Below are positions 1 to 10,683 of a stretch of 64,000 nt of DNA, in pieces. Source of the stretch: Polaribacter filamentus. GTDB taxonomy: Bacteria; Bacteroidota; Bacteroidia; Flavobacteriales; Flavobacteriaceae. The number at the start of each line of letters is the position of its first letter. The stretch's first letter is position 1. The stretch spans positions 861,001 through 925,000 of the forward strand of contig NZ_MQUA01000013.1 in assembly GCF_002943715.1 (NCBI RefSeq), given 5' to 3'. The notes under the pieces were generated by a model. The model did no database searches, was not told where the DNA came from, and saw only the letters and a program-made list of their open reading frames with translations. Position numbers and translations under genes: made by a program.

Positions 1-822
1 ATAGATCCCAAAAACACAAGTCACAATTGCAAACATAATTCCGTTTTCGCCAAGCCAATGTGCTGATCCTTCATTTTTAATTATTAATTCAGGTAATATT
101 TTTTGAATATACACATTGCTTACTGAGTGAAAAATTACTGCTGGCCATAGACTTTTAGATTTAAAAGTGTAGTAAGTCATAATAAATGACATCGACACAA
201 TAACAACATAAAATGTAGTCAATTCCAAGATTACATTTTCGCCATAATATACAATTAATGGCCAATGCCAGGACGCCCAAATTATTCCACTAAAAACCGA
301 TACACCAGTATAAGAAAGAACCTTTTTTAATTCATAGATAAGGAAACCTCTCCATCCAATTTCTTCTCCTAAAGTCGTTGCTGATGCTCTTATCACTTCA
401 ACCGTTCCTAATAATATTACAGCTATAATTATTGAAGATGTTGTATTTAGAGTTCCTATTCCAACTAATCCAAGTTCTTTAGCCCAATCAGAAATCACTT
501 TTTTATTAGCGAAACCTCCAAATCCGAAAATCCAGATTAATATATAAGTTATTAAGCCATATATAGCTGGAATGAAATAAGACAATTGAATATATTTCCA
601 ATTTCCCCAATTCCAATTTAGAGAAGAAATAGAGCGTCCTTTTATTTTTAATGTTATTATTGTGGCTATTGCCGGACACCACATTAAACCTCCAATATAT
701 ATTCGTGAAGGATATAAATTAACTATGGCATAATAGAATAGAGAACTAATAACTGTAACTACTGCTAGGAAAATAAAGATTGTATTCCAAGTTTTTTTTC
801 GTTCCGTTAAACGTTCTTGCAT
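1..822 (-). CDS. CPBP family intramembrane metalloprotease, C-terminus cut by window edge
   Basis: The minus strand has an open frame from an ATG at 820-822 that runs off the left edge, giving at least 274 residues. The translation is a multi-helix membrane protein with the Abi/CPBP signature: EEIGWRG near residues 153-159, a WHWP motif near 190 and FHS near 233. These supply the conserved Glu and His metal ligands of this intramembrane endopeptidase family (known from the family, which includes CAAX-processing enzymes and bacteriocin-immunity proteins). The substrate cannot be told. It sits directly left of an attC-like repeat (883-1016), so it may be cargo of a cassette. The family call is secure; the role is open. 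Confidence 0.85.
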   Translation of the reverse strand, partial: MQERLTERKKTWNTIFIFLAVVTVISSLFYYAIVNLYPSRIYIGGLMWCPAIATIITLKIKGRSISSLNWNWGNWKYIQLSYFIPAIYGLITYILIWIFGFGGFANKKVISDWAKELGLVGIGTLNTTSSIIIAVILLGTVEVIRASATTLGEEIGWRGFLIYELKKVLSYTGVSVFSGIIWASWHWPLIVYYGENVILELTTFYVVIVSMSFIMTYYTFKSKSLWPAVIFHSVSNVYIQKILPELIIKNEGSAHWLGENGIMFAIVTCVFGIY

Positions 823-882
823 TTGGGTTTTCTGATTGGTTTGTTAATGGAAGACGAAGAGTTAGTAGTTCTGTTACATTCC

Positions 883-1016
883 GCCTAACGGTTTTGTGTA
901 TTGAATGTTGTATTTTTGTAAACGAGGAATTTCCAAAGGAAATTCAGTAGTTTGCAAAAATGCAATAACTTTTAGTTTTGCTAAATATAACAATATTTAA
1001 TACACGGTGTTGTAGC
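883..1016. repeat. attC-like inter-cassette repeat
   Basis: It begins GCCTAACGG and ends CGGTGTTGTAGC, an imperfect palindrome whose outer arms pair. It has the same body (GAGGAATTTCC ... GGAAATTC stem, then TTTAGTTTTGCTAAATAT) as the sites at 49077, 56842, 58189, 59124 and 59998. The left box matches the RYYYAAC inverse core of integron attC sites. Confidence 0.7.
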
Positions 1017-1022
1017 ACGTTT

Positions 1023-1480
1023 TTATTTTGTTTCAGTTATTCTTAAGTATTCCTTCTTTCCAAAAGTCATATAATACAAAGGGTAACAAAATAATATAAT
1101 TCCAAAAATCCATAAAAAATCTAAATCAGTATTAAATTCAGTTTTAGCAACAACATAGATTAGTAAAATTACTAACATTATAGGCAAAATCAGAGTTCCG
1201 TATTTGAATCCAGATAATTCTATTGTCTTTGTTTCATTTTCTTTGATTTCAAATTCAATAGTTCGACTCCCACACTAATCAATTTTTGAGTTTAATTTGT
1301 ACTTTCCAGTTTTAACTTCGTATTCAGTAGTTTCGCCATTCGCAACAGTTCCAACCTTTTTGTCTTCAAGATAAACTCCAAAATTCCTCATTAAATTAGT
1401 CCATTCATAAGCTCTTTTTATAATTATATTTGTCAGTTTTGACGTGTTTATTGGTTTTAGTTCGGATTTTTCCTCAAATG
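1023..1480 (-). pseudogene. Small membrane protein, broken cassette gene
   Basis: A minus-strand frame ends at 1023 and can be followed to about 1480 with one in-frame TAG at 1275-1277, where the context (KID-stop-CGSRTIEFE) suggests a former Trp codon. The C-terminal part has two hydrophobic segments (GTLILPIMLVILLIYVV and LWIFGIILFCYPLYYM). No good ATG is visible at the 5' side, so the start is lost or non-ATG. The unit is bounded by GTTGTAGCAC (1009) and GTGCTACAAC (1480), exact reverse complements, as in the cassettes of the 34-62 kb array. I do not recognise the family. Confidence 0.6.
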
Positions 1481-1586
1481 TGCTACAACGAGCACATATA
1501 TGGAAAGTAGCGCTTGTAAATCACTAAAAATTTATGTGAGTCAACAGTTAGTTAATTTATAATTTTTTAACATAAAATAAATAAAA

Positions 1587-1620
1587 ATAGAAAGCCACTA
1601 AAAAATTAGTGGCTTTCTAT
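1587..1620 (-). terminator. Intrinsic terminator downstream of sodC
   Basis: There is a perfect 13-bp stem (TAGAAAGCCACTA with its complement) with a 6-nt A/T loop, 21 bp past the sodC stop. On the minus strand it is followed by a T-rich tract. The tract on the other side is also A/T rich, so it may work in both directions. Confidence 0.85.
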
Positions 1621-1640
1621 AACTTATATTTTTAGTAAAA

Positions 1641-2177
1641 TTATTCTACTTCAATTACGCCACAAGCAATTCTTGCACCCGCTGCTCCAGAAGGTTGAGA
1701 TTTAAAATCATCAACTCCTGCATGCACTATAATTCCTTTACCAACAATATTTTTAGTTTCATCATCCCCATTTATAGCCCAAAAGTCGCTTTCTTTTTCA
1801 ATGGTTGCAACTCCATTTTCATCTGCTTCTAAATTTCCAATATCTCCACTATGAAAATCTCCTTCTTTCCATTTTCCATGATCGTGACCTGATGGATTCC
1901 AGTGTCCTCCAGCAGATGTTCCATCATCAGATGAACAATCTCCATTTTCGTGAATATGAATAGCGTTTGTTCCTCCAGGAGTTAATCCTTTTATGGTTGC
2001 TTTCATCATTACTTTACCATTTATTTCTGTAAAAGTTAAGGTTCCAGAAACAGTACTATCGCTTTTTGCAGATAAATTAGCAATTGCTTTTTTTTCTGCA
2101 TTTTCTGCACAAGAGAATAATGCCAGACAGCAAATTAAGATTCCTGTTTTAAAATTATTCAGTTTTAAATTCTTCAT
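1641..2177 (-). CDS. sodC: Cu/Zn superoxide dismutase lipoprotein
   Basis: This encodes a 178-residue member of the Cu/Zn superoxide dismutase family, which disproportionates superoxide in the periplasm or outer membrane. The N-terminus is a lipoprotein signal (LALFSC, Cys23). Metal ligands are visible: HIH at 74-76, His92 in GGHW, His98 and His100 in SGHDHG, His109 and His152 in VHAG. The C-terminal GARIACGVI contains the conserved Arg and the disulphide Cys that pairs with the Cys in NGDC. Length and motif order are normal for bacterial SodC. It has its own terminator at 1587-1620. Confidence 0.95.
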   Translation of the reverse strand: MKNLKLNNFKTGILICCLALFSCAENAEKKAIANLSAKSDSTVSGTLTFTEINGKVMMKATIKGLTPGGTNAIHIHENGDCSSDDGTSAGGHWNPSGHDHGKWKEGDFHSGDIGNLEADENGVATIEKESDFWAINGDDETKNIVGKGIIVHAGVDDFKSQPSGAAGARIACGVIEVE

Positions 2178-2421
2178 ATTTAATATCTATTTTTAATTAA
2201 TAATTATTTTCTGTTTGGGTACCAATTCTATTGAATTTCCTCAATATCAGTGTTTTTTTGTTTACAATCTTTTTAAACTTTTCAATATCACTTAAACCTT
2301 CAGTTTCTCTATAACTATAAAGATATACTTTTTTCTGTTTAAAAGCTCAAACTCCGTCAGCAATTTATATAGTCATTGTGTAAGGTACATTCATACACAC
2401 AAAAACTTTATCAATATTTTT

Positions 2422-2803
2422 TTAAGTACGCATTTCTGGAATATCTTCTGTATCTCCAGAAAAATTAATTTGCTCTTTATCTATCGTTAAAACACAACTA
2501 TTTCCGCTTCCTTTGGTGCTAAATTTTAAAGCTTCTTCTTTTAAATTATAGATTTGTATTGCTTCAACTTTAAAATTGCAAAAACTTTTTTCTTCATCAT
2601 TAGTGCTTACAACTATTTCTTTTACCTTTAATTCACTTAGTTGTTTTACCACCTTTGTTTTGATAATTATCAATTGTTTTAATATTATAAACTGAATTCG
2701 TAGAATCAGCAAGTTGATTACCATCTTCTGAACAACTGTAAATTACTGAAGAGAAGAAAACTATTGTTAAGATAGTTCTAACGATGAAATTAATTTTTTT
2801 CAT
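2422..2803 (-). pseudogene. Small lipoprotein gene with a frameshift
   Basis: An ATG at 2801-2803 opens a frame coding a lipoprotein signal (MKKINFIVRT..., SVIYSC) and about 55 residues before a stop. A second minus frame, shifted by one base near 2640, continues for about 80 residues to 2422 (KVKEIVVSTNDEEKSFCNFK ...). The two parts overlap smoothly, so I read them as one gene of about 125 residues broken by an indel. Function unknown. A sequencing error cannot be excluded. Confidence 0.55.
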
Positions 2804-2979
2804 TTTAATTTAATTTTAATATTTCACGCATTAAATTTTTTAGGAGTACTGAACACTTGCAATTTTGACTTCTTTATCAAAAAAACTCCGTTTATAGTCA
2901 ATTATATTTTTTTAATCTTTTATTTTTTTCTTCCAGGCAGAGTTAATTCTCGGATATGATTAGACTTCAGTTTTAATTG

Positions 2980-3341
2980 CTTACAACTAGGTATATAGTT
3001 TCTCAAACAACCTTTAATACTTCAAAAAGAGGGGATAACAGAACTTTTTAGTTGCAGTATTCATTTATAGTAGTAGCTATTTTTATATAATTTTAAATAT
3101 AGTCATTTTTTTACAAAGTATCAACAGGTTTTTTAAGAACTATTTGTTTTTTCGTATGATACATTAACCTTCTTTTGGTTAAAAGTTTCAGTATTAAAAT
3201 AGGCTAGGGGTAAAAAATTATTGCTTGTTATATTGGTAATAAATCGACTAAAGAAGATGTATGCTATTTCAACAATGACAGAAAAACTATTATCCAAATT
3301 TCACGTAGAAATTGTTTTTTTTAAAACTCAGTTCTTTGTTA
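2980..3341. repeat. R380 long interspersed repeat, copy 1
   Basis: This is one of three near-full copies (also 5528-5903 and 7676-8051) plus a fragment at 37379-37455. Shared landmarks in order: TACAACTAG/CACAAC at the left, AAAAAGA(A/G)GGGATAAC, TTAACC...GGTTAA hairpin, GGCTAGGG, and the fixed right end ACTCAGTTCTTTGTT. It fills the gap between the genes at 2422-2803 and 3339-3665. Confidence 0.75.
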
Positions 3342-3665
3342 GATGTCGTTTTTAGTTTCGTTTTCAATTAATTTAAATTTGAATAATCTAGTTGTAATAA
3401 GAGAAACGACGAACCCTGCGAATATGTAAATTACAGTATACATAATTACGGCAATTAAAATATTATTTGGTTGATAGTTAAAGCTTATTAAAGTGTAAAT
3501 GATAACTGGGACGAATATTACCGCACCCAATAGTAATTTATTCATAATCTTATGGTCATGTTCAGTTCCGCAATTCGAACATTTTACAGTCCATTTTCCT
3601 TTCCAATAACTTTTATATACATTCCAAAATTCAAAATTTTTATTACATTTTTTGCAATTATCCAT
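3339..3665 (-). CDS. Small CXXC-20-CXXC type membrane protein
   Basis: A 108-residue protein starting with a zinc-ribbon-like pair CKKC (4-7) and CSNC (about 29-32) separated by roughly 20 residues with aromatic content, followed by two transmembrane segments (LLLGAVIFVPVIIYTLI and ILIAVIMYTVIYIFAGF). This arrangement matches the small CxxC_20_CxxC proteins, whose function is unknown. The gene end touches the right end of R380 copy 1, so the stop codon lies at the repeat border (CTTTG-TTAGATG). Confidence 0.65.
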   Translation of the reverse strand: MDNCKKCNKNFEFWNVYKSYWKGKWTVKCSNCGTEHDHKIMNKLLLGAVIFVPVIIYTLISFNYQPNNILIAVIMYTVIYIFAGFVVSLITTRLFKFKLIENETKNDI

Positions 3666-3684
3666 CCTAATTTTTATTACATTT

Positions 3685-3818
3685 AAAGTTATTGTGTTAA
3701 GGAAAGTTACGAAATTTTAAAAACTAATTTTCGGATTATGACTGACCTTTATTCTTTTTATTTATCTTTTGTTTTAGCACTTAATCCGCTATTTTTTATA
3801 TATAATATTCGCTGCTGG
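3685..3818. repeat. Degenerate attC-like repeat
   Basis: Contains TGTGTTAAGGAAAGTTACG ... TTTTAGCACTTAATCCGC ... TATATATAATATTCGCTGC. The opening is like the site at 45094 (GTTGTGTAAGGAAAGTTGCG) and the inner part resembles the 45781/51721 class. The end boxes are weak. Confidence 0.4.
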
Positions 3819-3827
3819 CTTTATTAG

Positions 3828-4568
3828 TTAAGCAAATCCGCCATTTGCTCCGATATTTTGACCTGTTATCCATTTTGAATCATCATCTACAAGAAATAAG
3901 ATGATTTTTGCAATGTCTTCAGGTTCGCCAATTCGATTAAAAGCAGACATTGAAGCCAAACGGTTGATAACCTCCTCATTTTTCCCTTGTTTGAAAAGTT
4001 CCGTATTAACTGGACCTGGTGATATAGAATTTACTGTAATTCCTTTAGTTCCTACTTCTTTCGCAAACACTCTAGTTAGCTGTTCAACTGCAGCTTTAGT
4101 TGCGGAATATGTTCCATAAGTCGGTAACATTAGTCGTGTTACAGAACTCGAAAAATTTATTATCCTTCCATTATCTGCTAAAAGTGTAGATGCCTCTCTC
4201 ATTGTGTTGAACACTCCTTTTACATTGATATCAAAAATTCTATCAAAATCTTCGTCCGTTGTGTCTTTGATCAATTTATAAATTGCAATTCCAGCATTGT
4301 TTATCAATACATCAATTTTTTCAAACTTTTCAATGGTTTTTTGAAATAATTTTTTTACGTCTTCCGATTTGCTAACGTCAGCTTTGATAGCAATAGCTTG
4401 GCCACCACTTTGTAAAATTTCATTTACTACACTTTTGGCTGTTTCTTCACTACCTGAATAATTAACCACCACTTTTGCACCATTTTTAGCAAGAGTTTTG
4501 GCAACGGTCAATCCAATACCTCTTGAAGAACCTGTTATGATTATTACTTTTCCTTTTAATTTTTCCAT
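3828..4568 (-). CDS. SDR family oxidoreductase (FabG-like)
   Basis: A 246-residue classical short-chain dehydrogenase/reductase. Seen: TGSSRGIG nucleotide-binding motif at 12-19, NNAG at 90-93, catalytic Ser in INFSSS near 140-142, and the Tyr154-x3-Lys158 pair in TYSATKAA. NYSGS after strand 2 suggests NADP(H). The C-terminus ends ITGQNIGANGGFA, as in 3-oxoacyl-ACP-reductase-like enzymes. The substrate is not deducible. It stands alone between two attC-like repeats and so may be cassette cargo. Confidence 0.9.
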   Translation of the reverse strand: MEKLKGKVIIITGSSRGIGLTVAKTLAKNGAKVVVNYSGSEETAKSVVNEILQSGGQAIAIKADVSKSEDVKKLFQKTIEKFEKIDVLINNAGIAIYKLIKDTTDEDFDRIFDINVKGVFNTMREASTLLADNGRIINFSSSVTRLMLPTYGTYSATKAAVEQLTRVFAKEVGTKGITVNSISPGPVNTELFKQGKNEEVINRLASMSAFNRIGEPEDIAKIILFLVDDDSKWITGQNIGANGGFA

Positions 4569-4604
4569 TTATTATCTTTTGTGTTTATTAGTTTCTATCA
4601 GCTT

Positions 4605-4744
4605 GCAGCTAACGTGTTTATATCTGATTTGTTGCGTGTTTTAAGCACTAAAGTTAGCAAATACAGAACCAACTAGGAAAATCCGCTAAGATTTTCGTAA
4701 GTAAGCCATTACTAGCAATAAATTATATACGTCTTAAGTTAGCC
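4605..4744. repeat. attC-like repeat (GTGTTTTAAGCAC class)
   Basis: Starts GCAGCTAACGTG and ends CTTAAGTTAGCC (GTTAGCC fits GTTRRRY). The body GTTGCGTGTTTTAAGCACTA ... AAATCCGC ... TAGCAATAAATTATA is shared with sites at 10468, 32065, 34509, 49610 and 61531. Confidence 0.65.
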
Positions 4745-4754
4745 TTTCGTTATT

Positions 4755-5506
<752 letters not shown>

Positions 5507-5527
5507 TTTTTATTGGTTCGTTATAAT

Positions 5528-5903
5528 GAGTCACAACCAGTCATATACTATCTAATACAACCAACAATACTTCAAAAAGAAGAGATAACAATATTTTTTA
5601 GTTGTAATATCTATGTATATGATCAGTAATTTTTAAATAGAGTGCTAATATAGTCACTTTTTTAGAAAATATCAAAAGGATTTTTAAGAACGAAGGTGTC
5701 TTATCCTATAATAAATTAACTTTTTTTTGGTTAAAAGTTTCAGCATAAAAATGGGCTAGGGTTAAAAAACAGATAGTACTAAGTATAGCTGGTTGTATTT
5801 TAACTAAATTAACCAAAGTAGCTGTGCGCCACTTTAACAATGCCAGAGAATAACTGTCTAAATTTAACGAAGAAATTGTTTGTTTTTTAACTCAGTTCTT
5901 TTT
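5528..5903. repeat. R380 long interspersed repeat, copy 2
   Basis: Begins GTCACAACCAGTCATATAC and ends CTCAGTTCTTTTT. It lies between the start of the DUF6090 pseudogene (left) and the stop of the intact DUF6090 gene (right), where it fills the whole gap of about 400 bp. Confidence 0.75.
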
Positions 5904-5916
5904 GGTGTTTTCGGTA

Positions 5917-6666
5917 TTAATTTCTCGCCTCCAATTCATTGTTAATCATTTGCATGGTAGTATTTATTTCTGAAATAACCTGTGGAATTTTTATAGACAC
6001 TAAAACACTATTAAAATTTTTGCTTGATTTTAAAAGATAGAGATACCGGTTGTCTAATTTTAAATTAGCACTGTTTAATGGTTCCATTTTGCCCTCATTG
6101 TTTGACCACTCATTAAAATATATTGGATTTAATTTTTTATTTTCATCAATTCTTTGAGAATACGCCCTATTAAACACATTGTAACTTTCATAGACTTGGT
6201 CATATAATTTGGAAATTTGATTTCGTAGTGAATCATTTTTAATAATGCGCATTCCTGTTTGATTCAATGTTTTATATGGCCCTTCGTAGAATTCAAAAAA
6301 AGTACCATATTCAATTGTCTCAAAATGAAGAGAGAGGGAATCTGCAAAGTGTTGATCATTTTCCATCCAATCAATAACTATATTTTGACTCGTTAATTTT
6401 TCTCTATGAACGCTTAAATTGTCTTGTGCATCTTTTAAATCATCTTTTAATGCATTTCTTATTTCTTTTAAAATATCTATTTCTAAAAGCTGATCTTTTC
6501 TTGATTCATTCCAGTTATTTATCGACAAAGCGATCAAAATTCCAATTACCACAAGAGCAATTTCTCCAATTGCATATTTTAAATACTTACCAGTGTTATC
6601 TGCCTGTTTGACAAGTGAGTTTTTTTCCATAAGATCCTGACGTTTTTTTCTAAAAATACTAATCAT
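5917..6666 (-). CDS. DUF6090-family membrane protein, intact
   Basis: A 249-residue protein with the Bacteroidetes DUF6090 layout: short basic N-terminus (MISIFRKKRQDLMEK), one transmembrane helix at about 30-50 (YAIGEIALVVIGILIALSIN), the NNWNE motif, then a long helical, probably periplasmic domain. It is the only undamaged copy of four in the window (others 4755-5506, 6933-7654, 23356-24101). The family is common in Flavobacteriia but has no known function. No operon partner is evident. Confidence 0.85.
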   Translation of the reverse strand: MISIFRKKRQDLMEKNSLVKQADNTGKYLKYAIGEIALVVIGILIALSINNWNESRKDQLLEIDILKEIRNALKDDLKDAQDNLSVHREKLTSQNIVIDWMENDQHFADSLSLHFETIEYGTFFEFYEGPYKTLNQTGMRIIKNDSLRNQISKLYDQVYESYNVFNRAYSQRIDENKKLNPIYFNEWSNNEGKMEPLNSANLKLDNRYLYLLKSSKNFNSVLVSIKIPQVISEINTTMQMINNELEARN

Positions 6667-6932
6667 ATTTTTGGTTGCTGTTTTTTCCGCTATGGCCTAT
6701 TTCAAGTAAATATCTAGTAGATATTTGATGTTGTTTTATAAAATTAAGTTTCGATCATCTAACGAATTTGATCATTATTTTCTTGGTTCGTTATAACAAA
6801 GGTAACCCTTAATATTAGGTCCGTGTGTCTTTGAAAGTATAAAACTTTTAGTGGCACCTCGTTAATTAATTTACGAGCAACAATTTCACCCCAAAAAAAC
6901 TTTTTTTTTCTTTGTAATTTGTCCTGTTTTTA

Positions 6933-7654
6933 TTATTCATATTGTAAATCTAGAGCAATCAGTTCTTTTATTTTGTTTATTTTATTTAACATTTCCAAGA
7001 GCGAATCTTTCATTATCTTATATGTGAAATTTTTTATAATAAGTCCTCCTTCAATGGTTAAAATAATTTCAGGAATATTATTTTCAACACCTAGTGATGT
7101 TTTTCTATTAAGTATTCTTTTAAAACCTAATTGTTCTCCTTTTACTAAAGCATTCAAAAAAATTTCATAATTCCCTTCCGCAACTCTAAAAGTTCGTTCC
7201 TGATTTCGTTTAAGTTTTATGAATGAATTACGAATTTTTGCGGGCATTAATTTCATGTCTCCTGTAGACTCTAATGTTTGAATCGTATTGGTATTAAAAG
7301 CCAAGTAGCGAAAACTTAGATCAACTTTAGAAAGCTCTTTTACTAATTTATTAGGAGCTAAATTAGATGTTTCTACGGTCTCAAAATATCGATCTGAAGT
7401 AGTGATGCAAGTATCTAAAAAATTACTCGGTCATTAATGTTTTCTACTTCCTTGTCAAGGTCTGCAGCTATTTGAATGTAATAATTTTGTTTTATATTCT
7501 CTGATTTAAGATGTTCATTAGCATTGTTTATCTGTAATGCAATGAGAATTCCAATAACTACAAGTATAACCTCACCAATTGCATATTTAAAATACTTGCC
7601 TGTTTTGTTATTCTCCATAAGGTCGTATCGTTTATTTCTAAAGAATTTTATCAT
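6933..7654 (-). pseudogene. DUF6090-family membrane protein, frameshifted
   Basis: The N-terminal part (MIKFFRNKRYDLMENNKTGK ... transmembrane GEVILVVIGILIALQINN) starts at 7654 and stops at 7415 after DRVIF. Shifting one base in the preceding T-run gives a continuation (DTCITTSDRYFETVETSN...) that joins the second part (MAFNTNTIQTLESTGDMKL ...) and ends at 6933. One indel thus separates two halves of an otherwise full-length (about 240-residue) gene. The 6667-6932 stretch to its left holds nothing I recognise. Confidence 0.8.
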
Positions 7655-7675
7655 TGGTTAGCAGTTTTTCATAAT

Positions 7676-8051
7676 TAAGCACAACTAGTCGTATACTCTC
7701 TAAAACAACCTATAACACCTTAAAAAGAAGAGATAACAGTACTTTTTAGTTGTAGTATCTATGTATGTGATTAGCAATTTTTAAACAATATATTAATGTA
7801 CTCACTTTTTTACAAAGTATCAAAAAGATTTTTAAGAACTATTTGTATTGTCTTAAAATAAATTAACCTTTTTTTGGTTAAAATTTTGAGTATTAAAATA
7901 GGCTAGGGGTTAAAAAATAGATAGTGGTAAGTATAGCTGGTTGTATTGGCAATAAAACAAACAAAGGAGATTTATTCTACTTTAACAATGTTAGAGAATT
8001 ACTATATAAATTTAACGGATAAATTGTTTGTTTTTTAACTCAGTTCTTTGT
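7676..8051. repeat. R380 long interspersed repeat, copy 3
   Basis: Begins GCACAACTAGTCGTATAC and ends ACTCAGTTCTTTGTTGTGC. Its two ends, GCACAAC and GTTGTGC, are reverse complements. It again separates two same-strand genes exactly. Confidence 0.75.
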
Positions 8052-8061
8052 TGTGCTTTGG

Positions 8062-10320
8062 TTAATTCTCGTGTTTTTTTAACCATGCCAAGTGTTTTTT
8101 AATTAATATATGTTTAGGCACATAATGTCCAGTTTTCGAAACATAATATTTTTCATCTTCGTCTTTTGTCTCTAATAATTTAAACATTGGAATTTGAGAT
8201 GTTTCAAGCGGAAAAAATTGATCAAACTCACCATTAAGCATTAAAATAGGCATAGTGATGCTTGGAGTGTAGTGATAAGCCTCTACTTCCTTTTTATTTT
8301 TTTGAAAAGATAAACCAGCGAGATATAATGTAGTACTTTTCACCCGATCATCAATAGCTAATAATGTATTAGCCATATATCCTCCCCAACTAAGACCAAA
8401 ATAGGTTAGATTAGATGAATCCATATCTTTTCTAGTAACAATATAATCAATAGTGCGCTTATACTCTTGTCCCCATTTAATCACATGTTCTTTGTAGGAG
8501 TTCGATTCATTTGGATAATCACTTTTTAATTCGTCTACCCGTTCATATGTGCTCAAGTAAATTGGTAAAAACAATGCATACCCTTCACTCACTAAATACC
8601 TAAAATTATTTAAATTCTCCTTAATCATATAATCTACATTTGTAAGATGTATCGCGTTTGAACCAGGGAAGAAAATGATCGGTTTTAAGGGTTTAGTGTA
8701 TGCGCTATCATAAAAAATATAGCCAGGCAACATACCGTTTTTTTCGTAAGGTGAAGTTATTTCATAGCGATCAGCTTTAATTGTTTCAGAACTTATTTTT
8801 TCAGTTGTTACTTTTGCATTTAAGGGTTTATCAGCATAGTTAAATTGTTCTTTAAATATTTCAAAAACATCATCAGAAACAGTTGCTTCGTTCATGAAAT
8901 CTCGCGTAGCAATAGAAATAACTGACTCTGTCGAAAAATTAATTATAGAATAATTTTCTAAATTTTTCACGAGCCTCATGCCATTTGATTCACTCCTATC
9001 TAATACATTTTGCCCAAAGTAATCATTAAAGTAGTAAGGGTCGTCTTTAAAGCCCCCTCCAAGAATACCCTTTTTACTGTGTGTTTCTTCAGCAGAATTG
9101 ATAATCCATTCTCTGGCATTACCAGCAATGTCATATAATAGATTTGCATTTTGGCTATCCATAGATCCTACCTCTACTAATTGATTTTTGGAGAAATTAC
9201 TATTGGGTACAAAAGATGAAGCCGATCCTAGTCTGGCAGCGTTAGCCCATTGATAAAGGTTGGGTAAACTTAGCTTTTTATATTTTGAATAGGCGCGTGC
9301 TTCAAACCATGAAATTCCCGTAACAGGAAAATTTTCTTGTCCTACTTGATAACTTCCATAAGACCAATCAACCGGCCCTAACTGACCGTATTTATCTAAA
9401 AAAGTTTTAATAGTTTCTTTAAAAGTTAATTGTTTACTACCAAGATTATATGGGAAATCCCAAAATCCTGGTATGATATAACCCTAATAATCAATAAATT
9501 ACTTAAAGTATTTATTGGTTACTTCAAACTTCGACATACTATATGGTCCTATCTTAATTTCAGGTAAATGGTCAATCCCTGAATAATTTAACGCCTTTTT
9601 GCCCCCAAAAACATCACATGATCTTTTATAAGGACACCCTGTTTTGGTAATATAAAAGTATTCAGGTTGTTACTTAAATTGTATGGATGTACAAATTCGG
9701 TATAAGAAGATTCTTGTGTTTTAAATTTATACTCAAGTCTCTCATTTGGCACTCTAATATTGTTTAAAGGAGTCTTTTCTAAAAAAAATACCAATGATTC
9801 GTTGAATCATTTGTTTGCTTAAATGAAACTTCAACATCTTTTGGTTCAGAAAAAATTGAAACAGGCATGGTTACTTTGTCGTAATAGCTTCTAATAACTG
9901 GGTTTGTATTCCCCACATCTAGTAATTTTTTTGTTTCGGCAAAGACGATACCCAATTCATTATTATCATAAGCATTAACAATTTCAGGAAGTTTTTCGTT
10001 TAATAATTCCTCATCAGTTTGTCCTTTTTGAAAATAATATACAAATAATATTCCCAGAACTATGGTAACATATATATTAAGATATAAAGTCCATTTCTTT
10101 TTAGGTTTTTCAATTGAATTTAAATTTGTGGTTTTTTTATTTTTCCTAACAAAGATAAGACCAAAAAAAAAGTTATGATTAATACTAATAAAAAATATGG
10201 GTGGTAGTTTATTTCTATCCCTAATTTTAGCTCAATAAAGTCAACACCCTTAATTAAAGTAAATGCAAAAGCTACAAATGCAACTAAGTACTTTGAATAA
10301 CTATTAGTACTATTAAACAT
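8062..10320 (-). pseudogene. SUMF1/FGE-like domain fused to alpha/beta hydrolase, multiply broken
   Basis: The pieces read in order on the minus strand. First come an N-terminal part with two transmembrane segments (from ATG 10320) and a second membrane segment with a TPR-like stretch. Next is a segment ending near 9588, then a formylglycine-generating-enzyme-like domain (SKFEVTN, DIAGNAREW, GGGFKDDPYYF), and finally an alpha/beta hydrolase with nucleophile motif FGLSWGG and C-terminal His in KTGHYVP. Frame changes fall in an A7 run (about 10131-10137), a T8 run (about 9780-9790) and near the G-run at 9600. Two in-frame stops interrupt FK-stop-FIDY-stop-GY near 9483-9510. Such a fusion is known in Bacteroidetes; here it cannot make the full protein. 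The last 366 codons (8062-9162) remain open. Confidence 0.75.
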
Positions 10321-10419
10321 CCTATATTTAAGTTAGTAATTACTTGAATAAAATAACGAATATAATTATTTTTTATTATTACAAGAAAAATTCATACAAT
10401 CTTATATTATTCATTTTTA
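10274..10419. repeat. 146-bp duplicated segment, copy A
   Basis: It runs from ACAAATGCAACTAAGTACTTT to TATTATTCATTTTTA and matches 22967-23111 with a handful of substitutions and one indel. It includes the first ~15 codons and upstream region of the broken SUMF/hydrolase gene. Upstream of it the other copy has only an IS1595 remnant. Confidence 0.85.
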
Positions 10420-10451
10420 GATTTGTTGCGTTAAGTTATTGAATGGAAGTA
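10416..10451. mobile_element. IS30 right-end remnant
   Basis: TTTAGATTTGTTGCGTTAAG and the following ATTGAATGGAAGTA match the right end of the complete IS30 element at 48208-48242. No transposase sequence remains here, so this is a scar of an excised or deleted copy. Confidence 0.7.
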
Positions 10452-10467
10452 GGTTTCTTCATATTGT

Positions 10468-10600
10468 GGGTAACTTTGTTGTATATGGTTTGTTGCGTGT
10501 TTCAAGCAACTAATTTAGCAAATAATTACCAACCAAGAAAGTCCGCGAGGATTTTCGTAAGTAAGCTAAAACGAGCAATTAATTCATACAGTATTGGCTA
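10468..10600. repeat. attC-like repeat, weak right end
   Basis: The body GTTGCGTGTTTCAAGCAACT ... GAAAGTCCGCGAGGATTTTC is nearly the same as in 49610-49748. The left opens GGGTAACTTTGTTGTATATG and the right ends ATACAGTATTGGC, a decayed form of TACGGTGTTG. Confidence 0.6.
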
Positions 10601-10683
10601 TCGTGTTATTTGTTATTTATTATTATTTAATTTCTCATTGCATGCCATTTCATTACAATTCCTACCGACTTTTTTAAAATTCA